Positions 43,991 through 53,419 of a stretch of DNA of 64,000 bases are shown here, in pieces. The position numbers were made by a program, and so were the translations under genes. The notes below the pieces were generated by a model. The model was not told the origin of the DNA and did no database searches. It was given only the letters and a program-made list of their open reading frames with translations. The stretch's first letter is position 1. Each line of letters begins with the position of its first letter. This DNA is from an uncultured Pseudomonadales bacterium (GTDB lineage: Bacteria > Pseudomonadota > Gammaproteobacteria > Pseudomonadales > Azotimanducaceae), in NCBI GenBank assembly GCA_958296295.1, contig OY282460.1:434001-498000 (forward strand), in the 5' to 3' direction.

Positions 43991-45010
43991 TCAGGCAAGA
44001 AGCTCCACAACGCGCTCGGCGATTTGCACGCTGTTGAGCGCCGCGCCCTTGCGCACGTTGTCGGAGACCACCCACAGATTCAGCCCGCGCGGATGCGTCA
44101 CGTCTTCGCGGATGCGCCCGACGAACACGGAGTCGTTGCCGGTGGCGTGATCCACTGCGGTGGGGCAGCTGCCTTCGGCGTCGTCGATCACGGTCACGCC
44201 TTCTGCTCGGCCCAGCAATTCGCGGGCGTCCAGCGCCGAGATCGGTGCGCCGGTTTCGATGTGAACAGCCTCGGAGTGGCCGTAGAAAACCGGCACGCGA
44301 ACGCAAGTCGCGTTTACCAGCAGGTCTTCGTCTTCGAATATCTTTTTCGTCTCGTTGGTCATTTTCATTTCCTCCACCGAATAGCCGTTGTCGCCAACCT
44401 CCCAAGCCTGAGGAACGGCGTTGAAGGCTATCTGCACCGGGTGCTTCTTGAACTCCGGCAGCGGCTTGGCGTTGAGCATGTTCACCGTTTGACTCGCCAG
44501 CTCCTCAACACCGGCTTGGCCGGCCCCGGAAACCGCTTGGTAGGTGGCCACGTTCACGCGCTCGATGCCCACGGCGTCGTAGATGGGTTTCAACGCCACC
44601 GCCAGCTGAATCGTCGAACAATTCGGATTGGCGATGATGTTGGGGCCGATGCCGTCGGCGATCCGGTGGCGGTTCACCTCCGGCACAACCAGTGGAACGC
44701 CGTCTTCCATGCGGAACTTGGAGGTGTTGTCGATCACCACGGCACCGGCGCCGGCGGCGCGCGGAACGTGATCGGCAGAGACGGCGCCGCCGGCGGAGAA
44801 CAAAGCGATTTGCGTGTCCTCGAAATCGAAATCGTCCAATAGCTGAACGGTCACGGTTTTGCCGCGCACCCGGTAGCGCTTGCCGAGCGAACGCTCGCTT
44901 GCGAGCAAACGCACTTCGCCAACGGCGAAATCGCGCTCGTCCAAAATCTCGCGCATGGCCTCGCCCACCGCGCCGGTGGCGCCAACGATGGCGACGTTTG
45001 GTTTTTCCAT
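43991..45010 (-). CDS. asd: aspartate-semialdehyde dehydrogenase
   Basis: A 339-residue enzyme reducing beta-aspartyl phosphate to aspartate semialdehyde for lysine, diaminopimelate, threonine and methionine synthesis. ATG 45010 starts MEKPNVAIVGATGAVGEAM with the NADP glycine loop. The catalytic Cys is in IIANPNCSTIQLAVALKP, the substrate region in YQAVSGAGQAGVEEL, and the His region in CVRVPVFYGHSEAVHIE. Any longer in-frame start overlaps leuB. It is 53 bases downstream of leuB, a common gammaproteobacterial pair. Confidence 0.96.
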   Translation of the reverse strand: MEKPNVAIVGATGAVGEAMREILDERDFAVGEVRLLASERSLGKRYRVRGKTVTVQLLDDFDFEDTQIALFSAGGAVSADHVPRAAGAGAVVIDNTSKFRMEDGVPLVVPEVNRHRIADGIGPNIIANPNCSTIQLAVALKPIYDAVGIERVNVATYQAVSGAGQAGVEELASQTVNMLNAKPLPEFKKHPVQIAFNAVPQAWEVGDNGYSVEEMKMTNETKKIFEDEDLLVNATCVRVPVFYGHSEAVHIETGAPISALDARELLGRAEGVTVIDDAEGSCPTAVDHATGNDSVFVGRIREDVTHPRGLNLWVVSDNVRKGAALNSVQIAERVVELLA

Positions 45011-45063
45011 TGTTTTGCGGATTGAACGCTGTGCGCGGCGAGACAAGACCGCTCTTTCGCCGA

Positions 45064-46146
45064 TCAGGGAGCTCGTGGCAAGGCCGCGATCACCGCGTCC
45101 GCCATTTCGTCCGTGCCCACCGGGCGCAAATCGTCGGCGTCGGCCGCGGGCAGAATGTCCGCGGTGCGCAAGCCCTGATCCAGCACGTCGGCCACGGCTT
45201 TTTCGATGCGCAGCGCGGCATCGGCTTCGTGCAGGCTGTAGCGCAGCATCATCGCCGCGGAAAGAATGGTGGCGAGGGGATTGGCCACGTTCTGGCCGGC
45301 GATGTCTGGCGCGGTGCCATGCACAGGTTCGTACATGCCTTGCCCAGCCGAGTTCAAGGACGCGGACGGCAACATGCCGAGGGAACCGGTGAGCATCGCC
45401 GCCACATCCGAGAGGATGTCGCCGAACATGTTGCCGGTGAGAACGACGTCGAACTGCTTCGGCGCGCGCACCAGTTGCATGGCGGCGTTGTCCACAAGCA
45501 AATGTTCCAGTTCCACATCGGGATAGTCCGCGTGAACTTCGGCAACAACCTCGCGCCACAATTGCGTTGCTTCCAGCACGTTCGCCTTGTCCACCGAGGT
45601 GAGCTTGCGCCGCCGTTTCGCGGCCAGGTCGAACGCCACCCGGGCCACGCGAATGATCTCGCGCTCGTCGTAGACGTAGGTGTTCACGCCTCGCCGGCCG
45701 CCGTTGTCCACCGTTATTCCCCGCGGCTCTCCGAAATAGATGCCGCCGGTGAGTTCCCGAACGATCAGCATGTCCAAATCCGCCACCAGCTCGGATTTGA
45801 GCGAGCTCGCGTCCGCCAACGGCGGGAACAGCAACGCCGGGCGCAGGTTGGCGAACAGATCCAAACCGGAACGCAAACCGAGCAGCCCTTTCTCCGGGCG
45901 TTTGTCCGTTGGCAGGTCGTCCCACTTGGGCCCGCCGACGGCGCCGAGCAGCACCGCGTCCGCCGCGTGGGCCGCCGCCAGCGTTGCCGGCGGCAACGGC
46001 GTGCCGTGTTCGTCGATGGCGCAGCCGCCCATGTCGGCGTAGTCGAACTCGAAATCGACGCGCAAGGCTTGGAGCACGCGCACCGCGTGCGGCATGATTT
46101 CGGCGCCGATGCCGTCGCCGGGGATCACCAGCACGCGATGGGCCAT
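45064..46146 (-). CDS. leuB: 3-isopropylmalate dehydrogenase
   Basis: A 360-residue enzyme performing the oxidative decarboxylation step of leucine synthesis. Signatures: [21 protein letters not shown], the substrate-binding [46 protein letters not shown], and the NAD and metal block [31 protein letters not shown] followed by [19 protein letters not shown]. leuA, leuC and leuD are not in the window. It lies between a TonB receptor gene and asd on the same strand. Confidence 0.96.
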   Translation of the reverse strand: MAHRVLVIPGDGIGAEIMPHAVRVLQALRVDFEFDYADMGGCAIDEHGTPLPPATLAAAHAADAVLLGAVGGPKWDDLPTDKRPEKGLLGLRSGLDLFANLRPALLFPPLADASSLKSELVADLDMLIVRELTGGIYFGEPRGITVDNGGRRGVNTYVYDEREIIRVARVAFDLAAKRRRKLTSVDKANVLEATQLWREVVAEVHADYPDVELEHLLVDNAAMQLVRAPKQFDVVLTGNMFGDILSDVAAMLTGSLGMLPSASLNSAGQGMYEPVHGTAPDIAGQNVANPLATILSAAMMLRYSLHEADAALRIEKAVADVLDQGLRTADILPAADADDLRPVGTDEMADAVIAALPRAP

Positions 46147-46187
46147 GGGTTTGAGCCTCTCGCCTCGCGGCCTTCGCGCGGTGCCGG

Positions 46188-48500
46188 CTAGAACGCCACG
46201 CGCAGCGAAACGCTGGCGTTGCGCCCCGGTTGCGTGAAGCGCCTTGGGGCGTCCGTGACGATGGCGATCGTGTCCGCCCAGCGAATGTAGGATTTGTCCA
46301 GCAGGTTGAACACGCCGGCGTTGAACCGCGTCCGTTCGCCGAAATCAACATGCGCGAGCAAATCCACCACGCCGTAGCCGCCGGGTGGCGGCGCGAAGCG
46401 CAAATCCAAGCCCGACGGCGCCGCGTCGGTTGTGTCCGCGTCGCCCACGTCGCCGATGTGCACGTCGGAGTCGTCCTTTCCCTGCGCCAGCGTCCACAAC
46501 AAGTCCGCGCCCCAATTGCCTTCGCGAGCGCTGTAGCCCAGGCCAAACACCGCGGTCAGCGGTTCCACGCTGTTGAGCGGTTTGCCGCTCGTCTCGTCCT
46601 CGCCGCTGGCGTAGGCGGCAGCGGCCTTGAAGGCGAAACCGCTGCCGAGCGGCACTTCGGCGGCGGCTTCCCAGCCGTGGATGGAAACGTCGGCGCGGTT
46701 CACGGATTGAAAGGTGATAAGCCCGTCGGCGGGATCCACGCCGCGGGTGGCGACGAACGCCGGCGCGATGGCGAGCGGCTCGATGAAGTCCCGGTAGCTG
46801 TTGCGGAACAACGTCAAGCCGACGTTGCCCCAAGCGCCCCGCAAGCGCAGGCCGGCCTCGATTCCGTGGCTGCGTTCGGCGGCGAGGCCGGGATTGGCGA
46901 TGGTCTTGTAACCGAAGATCACGTTGGTGTTGCCAACGTTCACCTCCGCGAAGCCGGGTGCGCGGAATCCCTCGCTGTAGCGCAGATAGGTGGAGATGCC
47001 GTCGCGCAACGCGAACAAGGCGCCGAAGGTGAAGGTCGCCTCGGAATCCGCGTAGTCCGTCGGCACCGGCGCCCCGGGGTTGCCGCCGCGGTAGATGGCG
47101 TCGGCTTGCACGGCCGCGTCGAACTTGTCGTACCGAACACCCGGCGTAAGCAGCAGCCGACCGCCCATCAACGCTATCTCGTCTTGGGCGAATACCGCCT
47201 GATGCGTCACTTCGGTGAGCGGGAAGTCCCGCGTTGGCAGCGGCACGAACTCGCGGATCGGCGCGCCGGCGGCATCGAACGTGGCGCCGTCGCGTATCGC
47301 GGCGTTGTCCGTGACGTAGTAGTCGAGCCCGTAGGTGAGGCGGTGCGTCGCGCTTCCGGTTCGCAGGTTTTTCGTAAGCTGCGCCAAGCCGCCGCGAATG
47401 TCTTGCTCGAACACCGAATCGCGCGTCCGCGATTGCTTCATCCGGCGCGGCGTCGTGCGATCGTCGCGAGTCCGCTGCACGGTTTCGGAGTTTTGCTGGT
47501 ACACGGTGACGCTGAGCGCGTCCGCCACGCCGAGTTCGCCTTGGAATTGGTAGCGCACGGTTGCGCGCCGCCGCTCGCGGCTGTCCTGGGCGGAGCGGCG
47601 ATCCACCGTGGTGCCGAAAACGACGCTGCCGTGATCCGACAGCAGATTCGCGTTCGTGTCGTTCGCGTAGCGCTCCAAGCTCAGCGCGAGTTCGTGTTCG
47701 GCGCTTGGCCGCCACGCCAGTTTCGCCGTGACGTTGTCCTGCTCGATGGATTGCGGATCCGCCTGCTCGCGCTGTGGTCCGGTGCCGCCGCGGGAGCCGC
47801 GGTTTTCCGTTTCGTTCGCCGATCGTCGCGTGGAGAGCAGGGCGCCGCCGAGCGGCCCCGTCTTGCCCGCCACACTCAGCGTGCCGACGGCGCCGCCATC
47901 GGCGCCGGCGTAGCCGCCCTTCAACCCGGCTGCGAACGGTCGGTCGGCGGCCAGATAGTCGTGCGGCCCCTTGGTGGTCAACGCCACGACGCCGCCCAAG
48001 GCGTCACTGCCGTAGAGCGACGAGATGGGGCCGCGCACGATCTCGGCGCGGGCGAGGCTTTCAACGTCTACAAAATCCCGCCGCGCGTTCAGGAACGGAC
48101 CGAAAGCGAACTGATCGGCGACGCGCACGCCGTCCACCATGGTCACCACGCGGTTGCCGCCGATGCCGCGGATGGAGAATCCGGCCAGCCCGAAACGGCT
48201 GCCGTTGCCCGCCGCCGAGACGCCCGGCATGAAGCGCACCAGATCCGCGATGTCGCTGGCCAGTTGCGCTTCCATTTCCTCGCTTGTGGTCACGGAGACG
48301 TTGGCGGCCACCTCCCGCAACGGGCGCTCGGTGCGGGTGGCGGTGACCACGAGCGTTTCCACGAGCGCGCTTTCCTCTTGCGTCTGCTCCGCGGTTGCGT
48401 CTTGGGCGCGAACCGCGGCACCGGCAAGGAGAAGCGCACCGGCGAACACCGCGCGGAAAGCGGGCGCGGGCGCGACGAGCGGCAAGGCGAGGTGGCGCAT
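46188..48500 (-). CDS. TonB-dependent outer membrane receptor (heme/siderophore type)
   Basis: A 770-residue receptor. ATG 48500 opens a signal peptide ending [12 protein letters not shown]; an ATG at 48539 is possible. A TonB-box-like [17 protein letters not shown] is followed by the plug domain ([62 protein letters not shown]) and a 22-strand barrel. The plug and TATRTERPL style match heme/hemoglobin receptors. The end is the expected aromatic-terminated strand, [10 protein letters not shown]. It imports a large nutrient using energy from TonB-ExbBD. It is transcribed toward leuB, separated by 41 bases, perhaps by chance. Confidence 0.92.
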   Translation of the reverse strand: MRHLALPLVAPAPAFRAVFAGALLLAGAAVRAQDATAEQTQEESALVETLVVTATRTERPLREVAANVSVTTSEEMEAQLASDIADLVRFMPGVSAAGNGSRFGLAGFSIRGIGGNRVVTMVDGVRVADQFAFGPFLNARRDFVDVESLARAEIVRGPISSLYGSDALGGVVALTTKGPHDYLAADRPFAAGLKGGYAGADGGAVGTLSVAGKTGPLGGALLSTRRSANETENRGSRGGTGPQREQADPQSIEQDNVTAKLAWRPSAEHELALSLERYANDTNANLLSDHGSVVFGTTVDRRSAQDSRERRRATVRYQFQGELGVADALSVTVYQQNSETVQRTRDDRTTPRRMKQSRTRDSVFEQDIRGGLAQLTKNLRTGSATHRLTYGLDYYVTDNAAIRDGATFDAAGAPIREFVPLPTRDFPLTEVTHQAVFAQDEIALMGGRLLLTPGVRYDKFDAAVQADAIYRGGNPGAPVPTDYADSEATFTFGALFALRDGISTYLRYSEGFRAPGFAEVNVGNTNVIFGYKTIANPGLAAERSHGIEAGLRLRGAWGNVGLTLFRNSYRDFIEPLAIAPAFVATRGVDPADGLITFQSVNRADVSIHGWEAAAEVPLGSGFAFKAAAAYASGEDETSGKPLNSVEPLTAVFGLGYSAREGNWGADLLWTLAQGKDDSDVHIGDVGDADTTDAAPSGLDLRFAPPPGGYGVVDLLAHVDFGERTRFNAGVFNLLDKSYIRWADTIAIVTDAPRRFTQPGRNASVSLRVAF

Positions 48501-48637
48501 GGACAATCCAGAGAGAGCCAAGGGCGGAAGGGGCGGCATTTTAGCAGAACAACGCTTTGGGCCACCCGCCTTCACGAGCGCGAGAGGCGTGTGCTCGCCG
48601 TCGATCGCGGCCCGACCCCCTCGCGCGGCCAAGACGG

Positions 48638-49384
48638 CTAGCCAGAGGCGCGGGCCCCCGCCGCCAAGGGCTGGCAGTCGAATTCGCTGAAGTCGCCTCG
48701 ATAGTCGCTTTCGATCTTCTTCACGAACAGCACTTTGGCCCGGGCTTGCACCGTCCTGGACATCACCAACAAGGCGCCGGTGGCTGTCTCCGTGGCGAAG
48801 TTGAACGCCATCTGGAACTCTTGCATCGTGACGGTGGGGCCGGGCGAATGGCTTTCCGTCACCTCGATGGCCAAGCGCCGCGCGCGCAAACCGGCCTTGG
48901 ACACGATCAACGTGCCGCGCGTCTTTTCGGGGTCGAAATCGAGTTTCCCCAAGCCCGGCGTGAAGGTGTAGACGAGGGCGTCGCCTTCCACCCGCACCGT
49001 GGCGGCCTGGCCGCGGACATAGGTGGCGAGATCCATTATCGGGTGGTCGCGGCGCCTGCGCGCTCGGGCCTCTCTGGCGTAGGCGCGGAGCGCTTTCGCC
49101 GATGGCGGAGCGTTGTTCAGCGAAACCAGCCGCCAAGTGCCGTGGGACATCGCTCCATCCGCTCCGACGCTGAAGCGCTCCACCCGCGGGCCGTCCCGGC
49201 GTGCGGGATCGAACGCGGAAAGCGTATACCCGCAGGCCACGGGCACGGCGGGATTCGCCGCCAGGACTTCGGCAAGAGAGGGGTGGGCGGCATCGCCGCC
49301 TTCGCCCGAGATCGCCAGCGACAAAAACGCGACCGCGCCGCCCGACGACAAGGCGCCGCGGCGAGGAGTCGCGGACGCGCTCAC
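48638..49384 (-). CDS. exported protein of unknown function
   Basis: A 248-residue protein starting at GTG 49384, which overlaps the MFS transporter stop as GTGA, a strong sign of co-translation. The N-terminus (RRGALSSGGAVAFLSLAISGEGGDA) looks like a signal peptide or anchor. The rest is soluble with beta-strand-like stretches (YVRGQAATVRVEGDALVYTFTPGLGKLDFD, KTRGTLIVSKAGLRARRLAIEV) and no recognised family. Together with the MFS transporter it forms a two-gene unit upstream of the TonB receptor, so a periplasmic uptake or processing role is plausible but unsupported by motifs. Confidence 0.7.
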   Translation of the reverse strand: MSASATPRRGALSSGGAVAFLSLAISGEGGDAAHPSLAEVLAANPAVPVACGYTLSAFDPARRDGPRVERFSVGADGAMSHGTWRLVSLNNAPPSAKALRAYAREARARRRRDHPIMDLATYVRGQAATVRVEGDALVYTFTPGLGKLDFDPEKTRGTLIVSKAGLRARRLAIEVTESHSPGPTVTMQEFQMAFNFATETATGALLVMSRTVQARAKVLFVKKIESDYRGDFSEFDCQPLAAGARASG

Positions 49385-50961
49385 CCGCTGTCGCCGCCGC
49401 GCGCCGCCAACGCCGGCGCCGGCGGCGGGCTCTGGCGGCGCCGAGTGTCCAACACGGCGACGATTTCGGCGTGGCGTTCGCGGCTCAAGTGGTAGTGCGT
49501 GTAGCACCACATGGAAACGATGGAGAAACCGGCCACTATCGGGCCGTAGAACAAGCCGAGATGCACCAGCGTCTCGGCCGGCACGTCGGCGGCGGTTCGG
49601 ATGTGCGCCCCAACCGGCCAGTCGATGATGTCCAGCCCCATGCCGCCGAGAAACGTGCCAAAACCGGAAGTCGCCTTGGCGGAAAAAGCCACGGCGCCGA
49701 AGAAGATGCCCTCTTGGCGGACGCCCGTCTCGTATTCGTGCTCGTCCGCGACATCCGCCATCATGGAACCGAAGGCGACAAAGGCCACCTGCAGAATCAC
49801 GCCTTGCACGAACTTGAAGGCGAACAGGATGTAGAACAGGCTGCCGACGCCGTTCTCGGGCAGCCACTCCAAGAGCCGCAAGACGACGGGAATCACTTGG
49901 CACGTCGCCCACACCGCGGTGCCGAGTATCACGCCGGAACGTTTGCCGGTGAATCGCAACAGCGGCACCACCAGGAAGACGCCCACCAGCAACCCCGCCA
50001 CGGAGCCCATGTTCAGCCACAGCATCTCGTTGCCGGTGAGCTCCCAGAAATACTGGAACATGTACAGGTCCAGCGCGCTGTTGACGCCGGCCATCACATA
50101 GACCACGAGTACGCCAAGAAAGAGCCAACGGAAAGAAACGTTGGAGAAACCGGCGACGAGGTCCATCGCCAATTGCGCGAACACGTTGCGTTTCGGTTTC
50201 GGCGCCGGCACGGAGAGGTGCCGCACTTCCTTCTGGGTGCCGGCGGCGGAAAACCAGATCGTGGCCACCATCAGAACCCCGAGGGTGATGGCGAACGGCG
50301 CGTAGTTGCCCACCTCCGTGCGTCCGCCGCGCGCTTCCGTGAAGAAGTAGCCGAAACCGACGATGGAAACCGTCGCCACGCCGGCCGCGGCGAAGAACTG
50401 TCGATAGGCGACGATGCGGTTGCGCTCGTTGTAGTTCTCCGTCATTTCCGCGCCGAGCGCCAAGTGCGGCACGTGGTAGAGCGTCATCGCGCCGCGCGCG
50501 AGGATGGCGAACAGCGTCAACCAGCCGAACAGAATCCATTTGCCGAACGTTTCCACCTCGCCGGCCGGTGCCGACGAACCCGTTTCGCCCACCACGCCCA
50601 GCCAGACGGAGAGACCCCACTCGCCCAGCGTCTCGATGTCGCCCGGCGGCCACAACAACCCGGTGAAGGCGAGCGCCAGCGGCACCGCCGAGGCGTACAT
50701 GAAGGGATGGCGGCGCCCAAGGCGGGATTTCCAGTTGTCCGAGAGCGAGCCGGCGAGCGGGTCCGTCACCGCGTCGAACAAGAGCGCGATCATCAGCGCG
50801 AGGCCGGCCAGCGTGCCGGGCAGTTCCAGCACCTGGTTGTAATAGAAGAGCACGAACAGCGCGAAAGCGGTGTTCTTCAGGCCTTCGGCGAACTGGCCCA
50901 CGCCGAACGCCAGCTTGCTGGAAAACGGCACCAGGCGGTTGCGGGAGTTGGTAGCGCTCAC
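49381..50961 (-). CDS. MFS transporter of the MelB / glycoside-cation symporter group
   Basis: A 526-residue, 12-helix inner membrane carrier. GTG 50961 precedes the conserved LVPFSSKLAFGVGQFAEGLK; the upstream in-frame part is not homologous. The MelB cation site region is present as LLFDAVTDPLAGSLSDNWKSRLGRRHPFMYASAVPLALAF, and later helices include AYRQFFAAAGVATVSIVGFGYFF and VADVADEHEYETGVRQEGIFFGAVAFSAKA, all typical of MFS_2. The substrate is likely a sugar, glycoside or similar, driven by a cation gradient. It is coupled to the exported protein gene downstream. Confidence 0.9.
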   Translation of the reverse strand: MSATNSRNRLVPFSSKLAFGVGQFAEGLKNTAFALFVLFYYNQVLELPGTLAGLALMIALLFDAVTDPLAGSLSDNWKSRLGRRHPFMYASAVPLALAFTGLLWPPGDIETLGEWGLSVWLGVVGETGSSAPAGEVETFGKWILFGWLTLFAILARGAMTLYHVPHLALGAEMTENYNERNRIVAYRQFFAAAGVATVSIVGFGYFFTEARGGRTEVGNYAPFAITLGVLMVATIWFSAAGTQKEVRHLSVPAPKPKRNVFAQLAMDLVAGFSNVSFRWLFLGVLVVYVMAGVNSALDLYMFQYFWELTGNEMLWLNMGSVAGLLVGVFLVVPLLRFTGKRSGVILGTAVWATCQVIPVVLRLLEWLPENGVGSLFYILFAFKFVQGVILQVAFVAFGSMMADVADEHEYETGVRQEGIFFGAVAFSAKATSGFGTFLGGMGLDIIDWPVGAHIRTAADVPAETLVHLGLFYGPIVAGFSIVSMWCYTHYHLSRERHAEIVAVLDTRRRQSPPPAPALAARGGDSG

Positions 50962-51153
50962 TCGCCGAGAATAGCAGACGCCATCCGTCCCGAACGGCCG
51001 TGCGCAACGCCACCGGCCCGCCAAGCGCGAGCATCGGTTTGCAGCTCTGACACCCTTACAATGAGGGCCGCTTGGGAGCGTGCGCCGGCGTCATCAAGAA
51101 ATCTACCGGGGAACGACGCGAACGGCAATTTCGCAGCAGAGGGAGCAAATCGG

Positions 51154-52149
51154 ATGAGACTGGGCGTTTTGGCCGGGTTCGGCAACAATTGGCGCGAGGC
51201 GTTGGAGAAAGTCCGCATCGCCGAATCCTTGGGCTACGAGCTGGTGGCCACCGGCGAGGCTTGGGGCCCGTCGACCGTGCCGTGGATGACATTGCTGGCG
51301 GCGCATACCGAGCGCATCCAAATCGGCACCTCCATATTGAACGTGTACTCGCGTTCGCCCGGCGCCATCGCGCAGGAGTTCGCCGCGCTGGAAGTGATCT
51401 CCGCGGGCCGTATGGTGTGCGGCCTCGGCTCCTCGGGCCACCGCGTGATCGAGCACTTCCACGGCGTGCCGTTCGAGAAGCCGCTGGCCCGCATCCGCGA
51501 ATACGTCGCCGTCGTGAACACGCTCATCAAGGGGGAGCGCCTGAATCACGAAGGCGACATCTTCACCATGCAACGCGGTTTCCGCTTGGACTACGAGCGC
51601 CCGCGCGATCACGTGCCCGTCTACATCGCCGCGATCACGCCGAAATCCATTCGCCAAACCGGCGAGATCGCCGACGGCATATTCCCTATCCACTGGCCGC
51701 AAAACCGTTTCCCCTCGCTGCGCGAAAGCCTGAACGCCGCGTCCGTCGCCGCCGGGCGGCCGGCGAACTCGGTGACCATCGCGCCTTTCACCAACGTCTA
51801 TGTGCTGGACGGCAAGGACGACGAGCGCCAGTGGCAGGCGGCCCGCGCGCCCCTGTTCCACTATGTGAACCGCATGGGCGATTTCTACTGGAACATGCTT
51901 GCGGACAACGGCTTCGCGGCCGAAGTCTCGGCTTCGCGCGCGGCCTGGGCCAACGACCGCGACATGGCCGGCGCGGTTGCGGCCATTTCAGAGCCCATGG
52001 TGCGCGAAATCCAAGTGATCGGCCCCATCGAATCCGTGGCCGAGCAACTGGCGGCCCGCGCCGAATCCGGCGCGGAACTGCAAATGGTGCCCATGCCCGG
52101 CGGGTCGGCGGCCGATGCCGGCAAACGGCTCGAAGCGTTGCTGGGCTGA
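51154..52149 (+). CDS. LLM class flavin-dependent oxidoreductase
   Basis: A 331-residue luciferase-like protein. ATG 51154 has GGGAG upstream and starts MRLGVLAGFGNNWREALEK. Family blocks: AESLGYELVATGEAWGPSTVPWMTLLA, IQIGTSILNVYSRSPGAIAQEFAALEVISAGRMVCGLGSSG, LARIREYVAVVNTLIKGERLNHEG and VPVYIAAITPKSIRQTGEIADG. This resembles the F420-dependent branch (mer-like) more than the 1787 and 7871 proteins do. It precedes a convergent phytanoyl-CoA dioxygenase-like gene. The substrate is unknown. Confidence 0.87.
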   Translation: MRLGVLAGFGNNWREALEKVRIAESLGYELVATGEAWGPSTVPWMTLLAAHTERIQIGTSILNVYSRSPGAIAQEFAALEVISAGRMVCGLGSSGHRVIEHFHGVPFEKPLARIREYVAVVNTLIKGERLNHEGDIFTMQRGFRLDYERPRDHVPVYIAAITPKSIRQTGEIADGIFPIHWPQNRFPSLRESLNAASVAAGRPANSVTIAPFTNVYVLDGKDDERQWQAARAPLFHYVNRMGDFYWNMLADNGFAAEVSASRAAWANDRDMAGAVAAISEPMVREIQVIGPIESVAEQLAARAESGAELQMVPMPGGSAADAGKRLEALLG

Positions 52150-52201
52150 AAGCCCGGGGCGCCTCGGCCTGGCTACCTGATCGGCGCGTCCAAGCCGGCG
52201 T

Positions 52202-53095
52202 TCAGGCGAACGGATCCGTGCCCGTGCGCATGAAAGGCGCGATGCGTTCGGGGTGCGCGTTGTGCTCCTCGTAGGGATAGAGATGGTTGCGGCCGAGAAT
52301 CGTGCCGAGTTCCGGGTGCTTTTCCAGCAACGCGGGATCCAATTCCACATCGCGCCACATGTTGATGGGGCGCATGTGCATGCGCATGTACACCTGCACC
52401 AACGTGATTCGCAGGCCCGGATTGGCCCGGGGCGTTGAACCGTGCCAAGTGGCGCCATGCCATACGGCTAACGAACCCGCTTCGGCGTTCAACGTCACCG
52501 TCTTGAAGGGCGTGTCGGCGATTTTCTGCTCGTGCGGCAACGTCGCCCGCCCGTAGCGGTGGCTGCCGGGAACGAAGACCGTCGGCCCGTCTTGCGGCCC
52601 GGAATAATCCGTGCACAGCCACGAGAGGTTCGCCACGTGGGCGATGTGGCCGCCGCCCGGCGGCACGCCGTGGGCGTCGCTGTGCAGGCTCAAGTCGTGG
52701 CTGGTGCGCGGCTTGATGATCCACGTGTGGCCGGCCAGCATGGCGCTGCGGCCGAGCAGCCAGCGGGCGATGGCAAGGGCTTTGGGGTTGGTGGCCGCTT
52801 CGGCGAACACCGGATCTTCCCGCAGCAGATACCACGAGTTCTTGCCTAGCTCGGCGCCGGTCGCCTCGGACGTCCGGTAGTCGCCTATCGCCACGCCGTT
52901 GCGCTTCTCGCAGGCCGCGATGATCGCGCCCCGCAAGCGCCGCACGAAATCCTCCGTGACGCCCATCTTCTCGCGCGGGATCACGGTGACGCCGTAGGCG
53001 TCGAGTTCCAAGGCGTGCTTGACGAGATCGTGCTCGTCCAGCGCCCGCATCACCGCGTCCGTGTCCGGGCATGCGCCGAGTGTTGCGATGTCCAT
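52202..53095 (-). CDS. phytanoyl-CoA dioxygenase (PhyH) family protein
   Basis: A 297-residue Fe(II)/2-oxoglutarate oxygenase. ATG 53095 has GGAGGGAG upstream. The iron site is DLSLHSDAHGVPPGG (HxD) with the distal His in LAVWHGATWHGSTPRANPG and the 2-oxoglutarate Arg following in the same block (RANPGLRITLVQ). Middle segments (WYLLREDPVF, GPTVFVPGSHRYGR) are typical of PhyH proteins, which hydroxylate diverse small molecules, often secondary metabolites or lipids in marine bacteria. It lies alone, divergent from the second TonB receptor. Confidence 0.9.
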   Translation of the reverse strand: MDIATLGACPDTDAVMRALDEHDLVKHALELDAYGVTVIPREKMGVTEDFVRRLRGAIIAACEKRNGVAIGDYRTSEATGAELGKNSWYLLREDPVFAEAATNPKALAIARWLLGRSAMLAGHTWIIKPRTSHDLSLHSDAHGVPPGGGHIAHVANLSWLCTDYSGPQDGPTVFVPGSHRYGRATLPHEQKIADTPFKTVTLNAEAGSLAVWHGATWHGSTPRANPGLRITLVQVYMRMHMRPINMWRDVELDPALLEKHPELGTILGRNHLYPYEEHNAHPERIAPFMRTGTDPFA

Positions 53096-53419
53096 TGCGT
53101 TCTCCCTCCTTCCCAGCGGGGCGAACTATAGCGCCGCTGGCGCCAACCAAGCCAGCCTTCCGCCCGCCACAAGCCGGCCAACGGCGTGCGGCGTCGCCGT
53201 GCCGGCGGCACCGTGCCGGCTGGCACTGTAGCTGGCACTGTAGACAGCGGCACCTCTGTGCGCTTAAATGGCGCCCATTCGTTCCTTACGTGAATCTGTC
53301 ACGCAAGGTGGTTCGCCGCACGGCTCGGGAGGGCCGGAAGACGCTAAGGGCTTCGCAACGCGGCGGAGATTGGACAACTGCCAACGCCATCGAGCGTTCG
53401 GCGTTAGGGGGATCAGGAA
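53096..53419. other. divergent intergenic region between PhyH and TonB receptor genes
   Basis: A 324-base gap, probably holding the promoters of both genes. It contains a 12-bp tandem repeat (separate entry) within a GGC/GCC-rich stretch capable of several short hairpins. No gene or clear promoter elements were identified. Confidence 0.45.
53219..53242. repeat. 12-bp perfect tandem repeat
   Basis: GCTGGCACTGTA occurs twice head to tail (53219-53230 and 53231-53242) about 180 bases before the TonB receptor start. It may be a duplicated regulator site or simple replication slippage. Confidence 0.85.
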
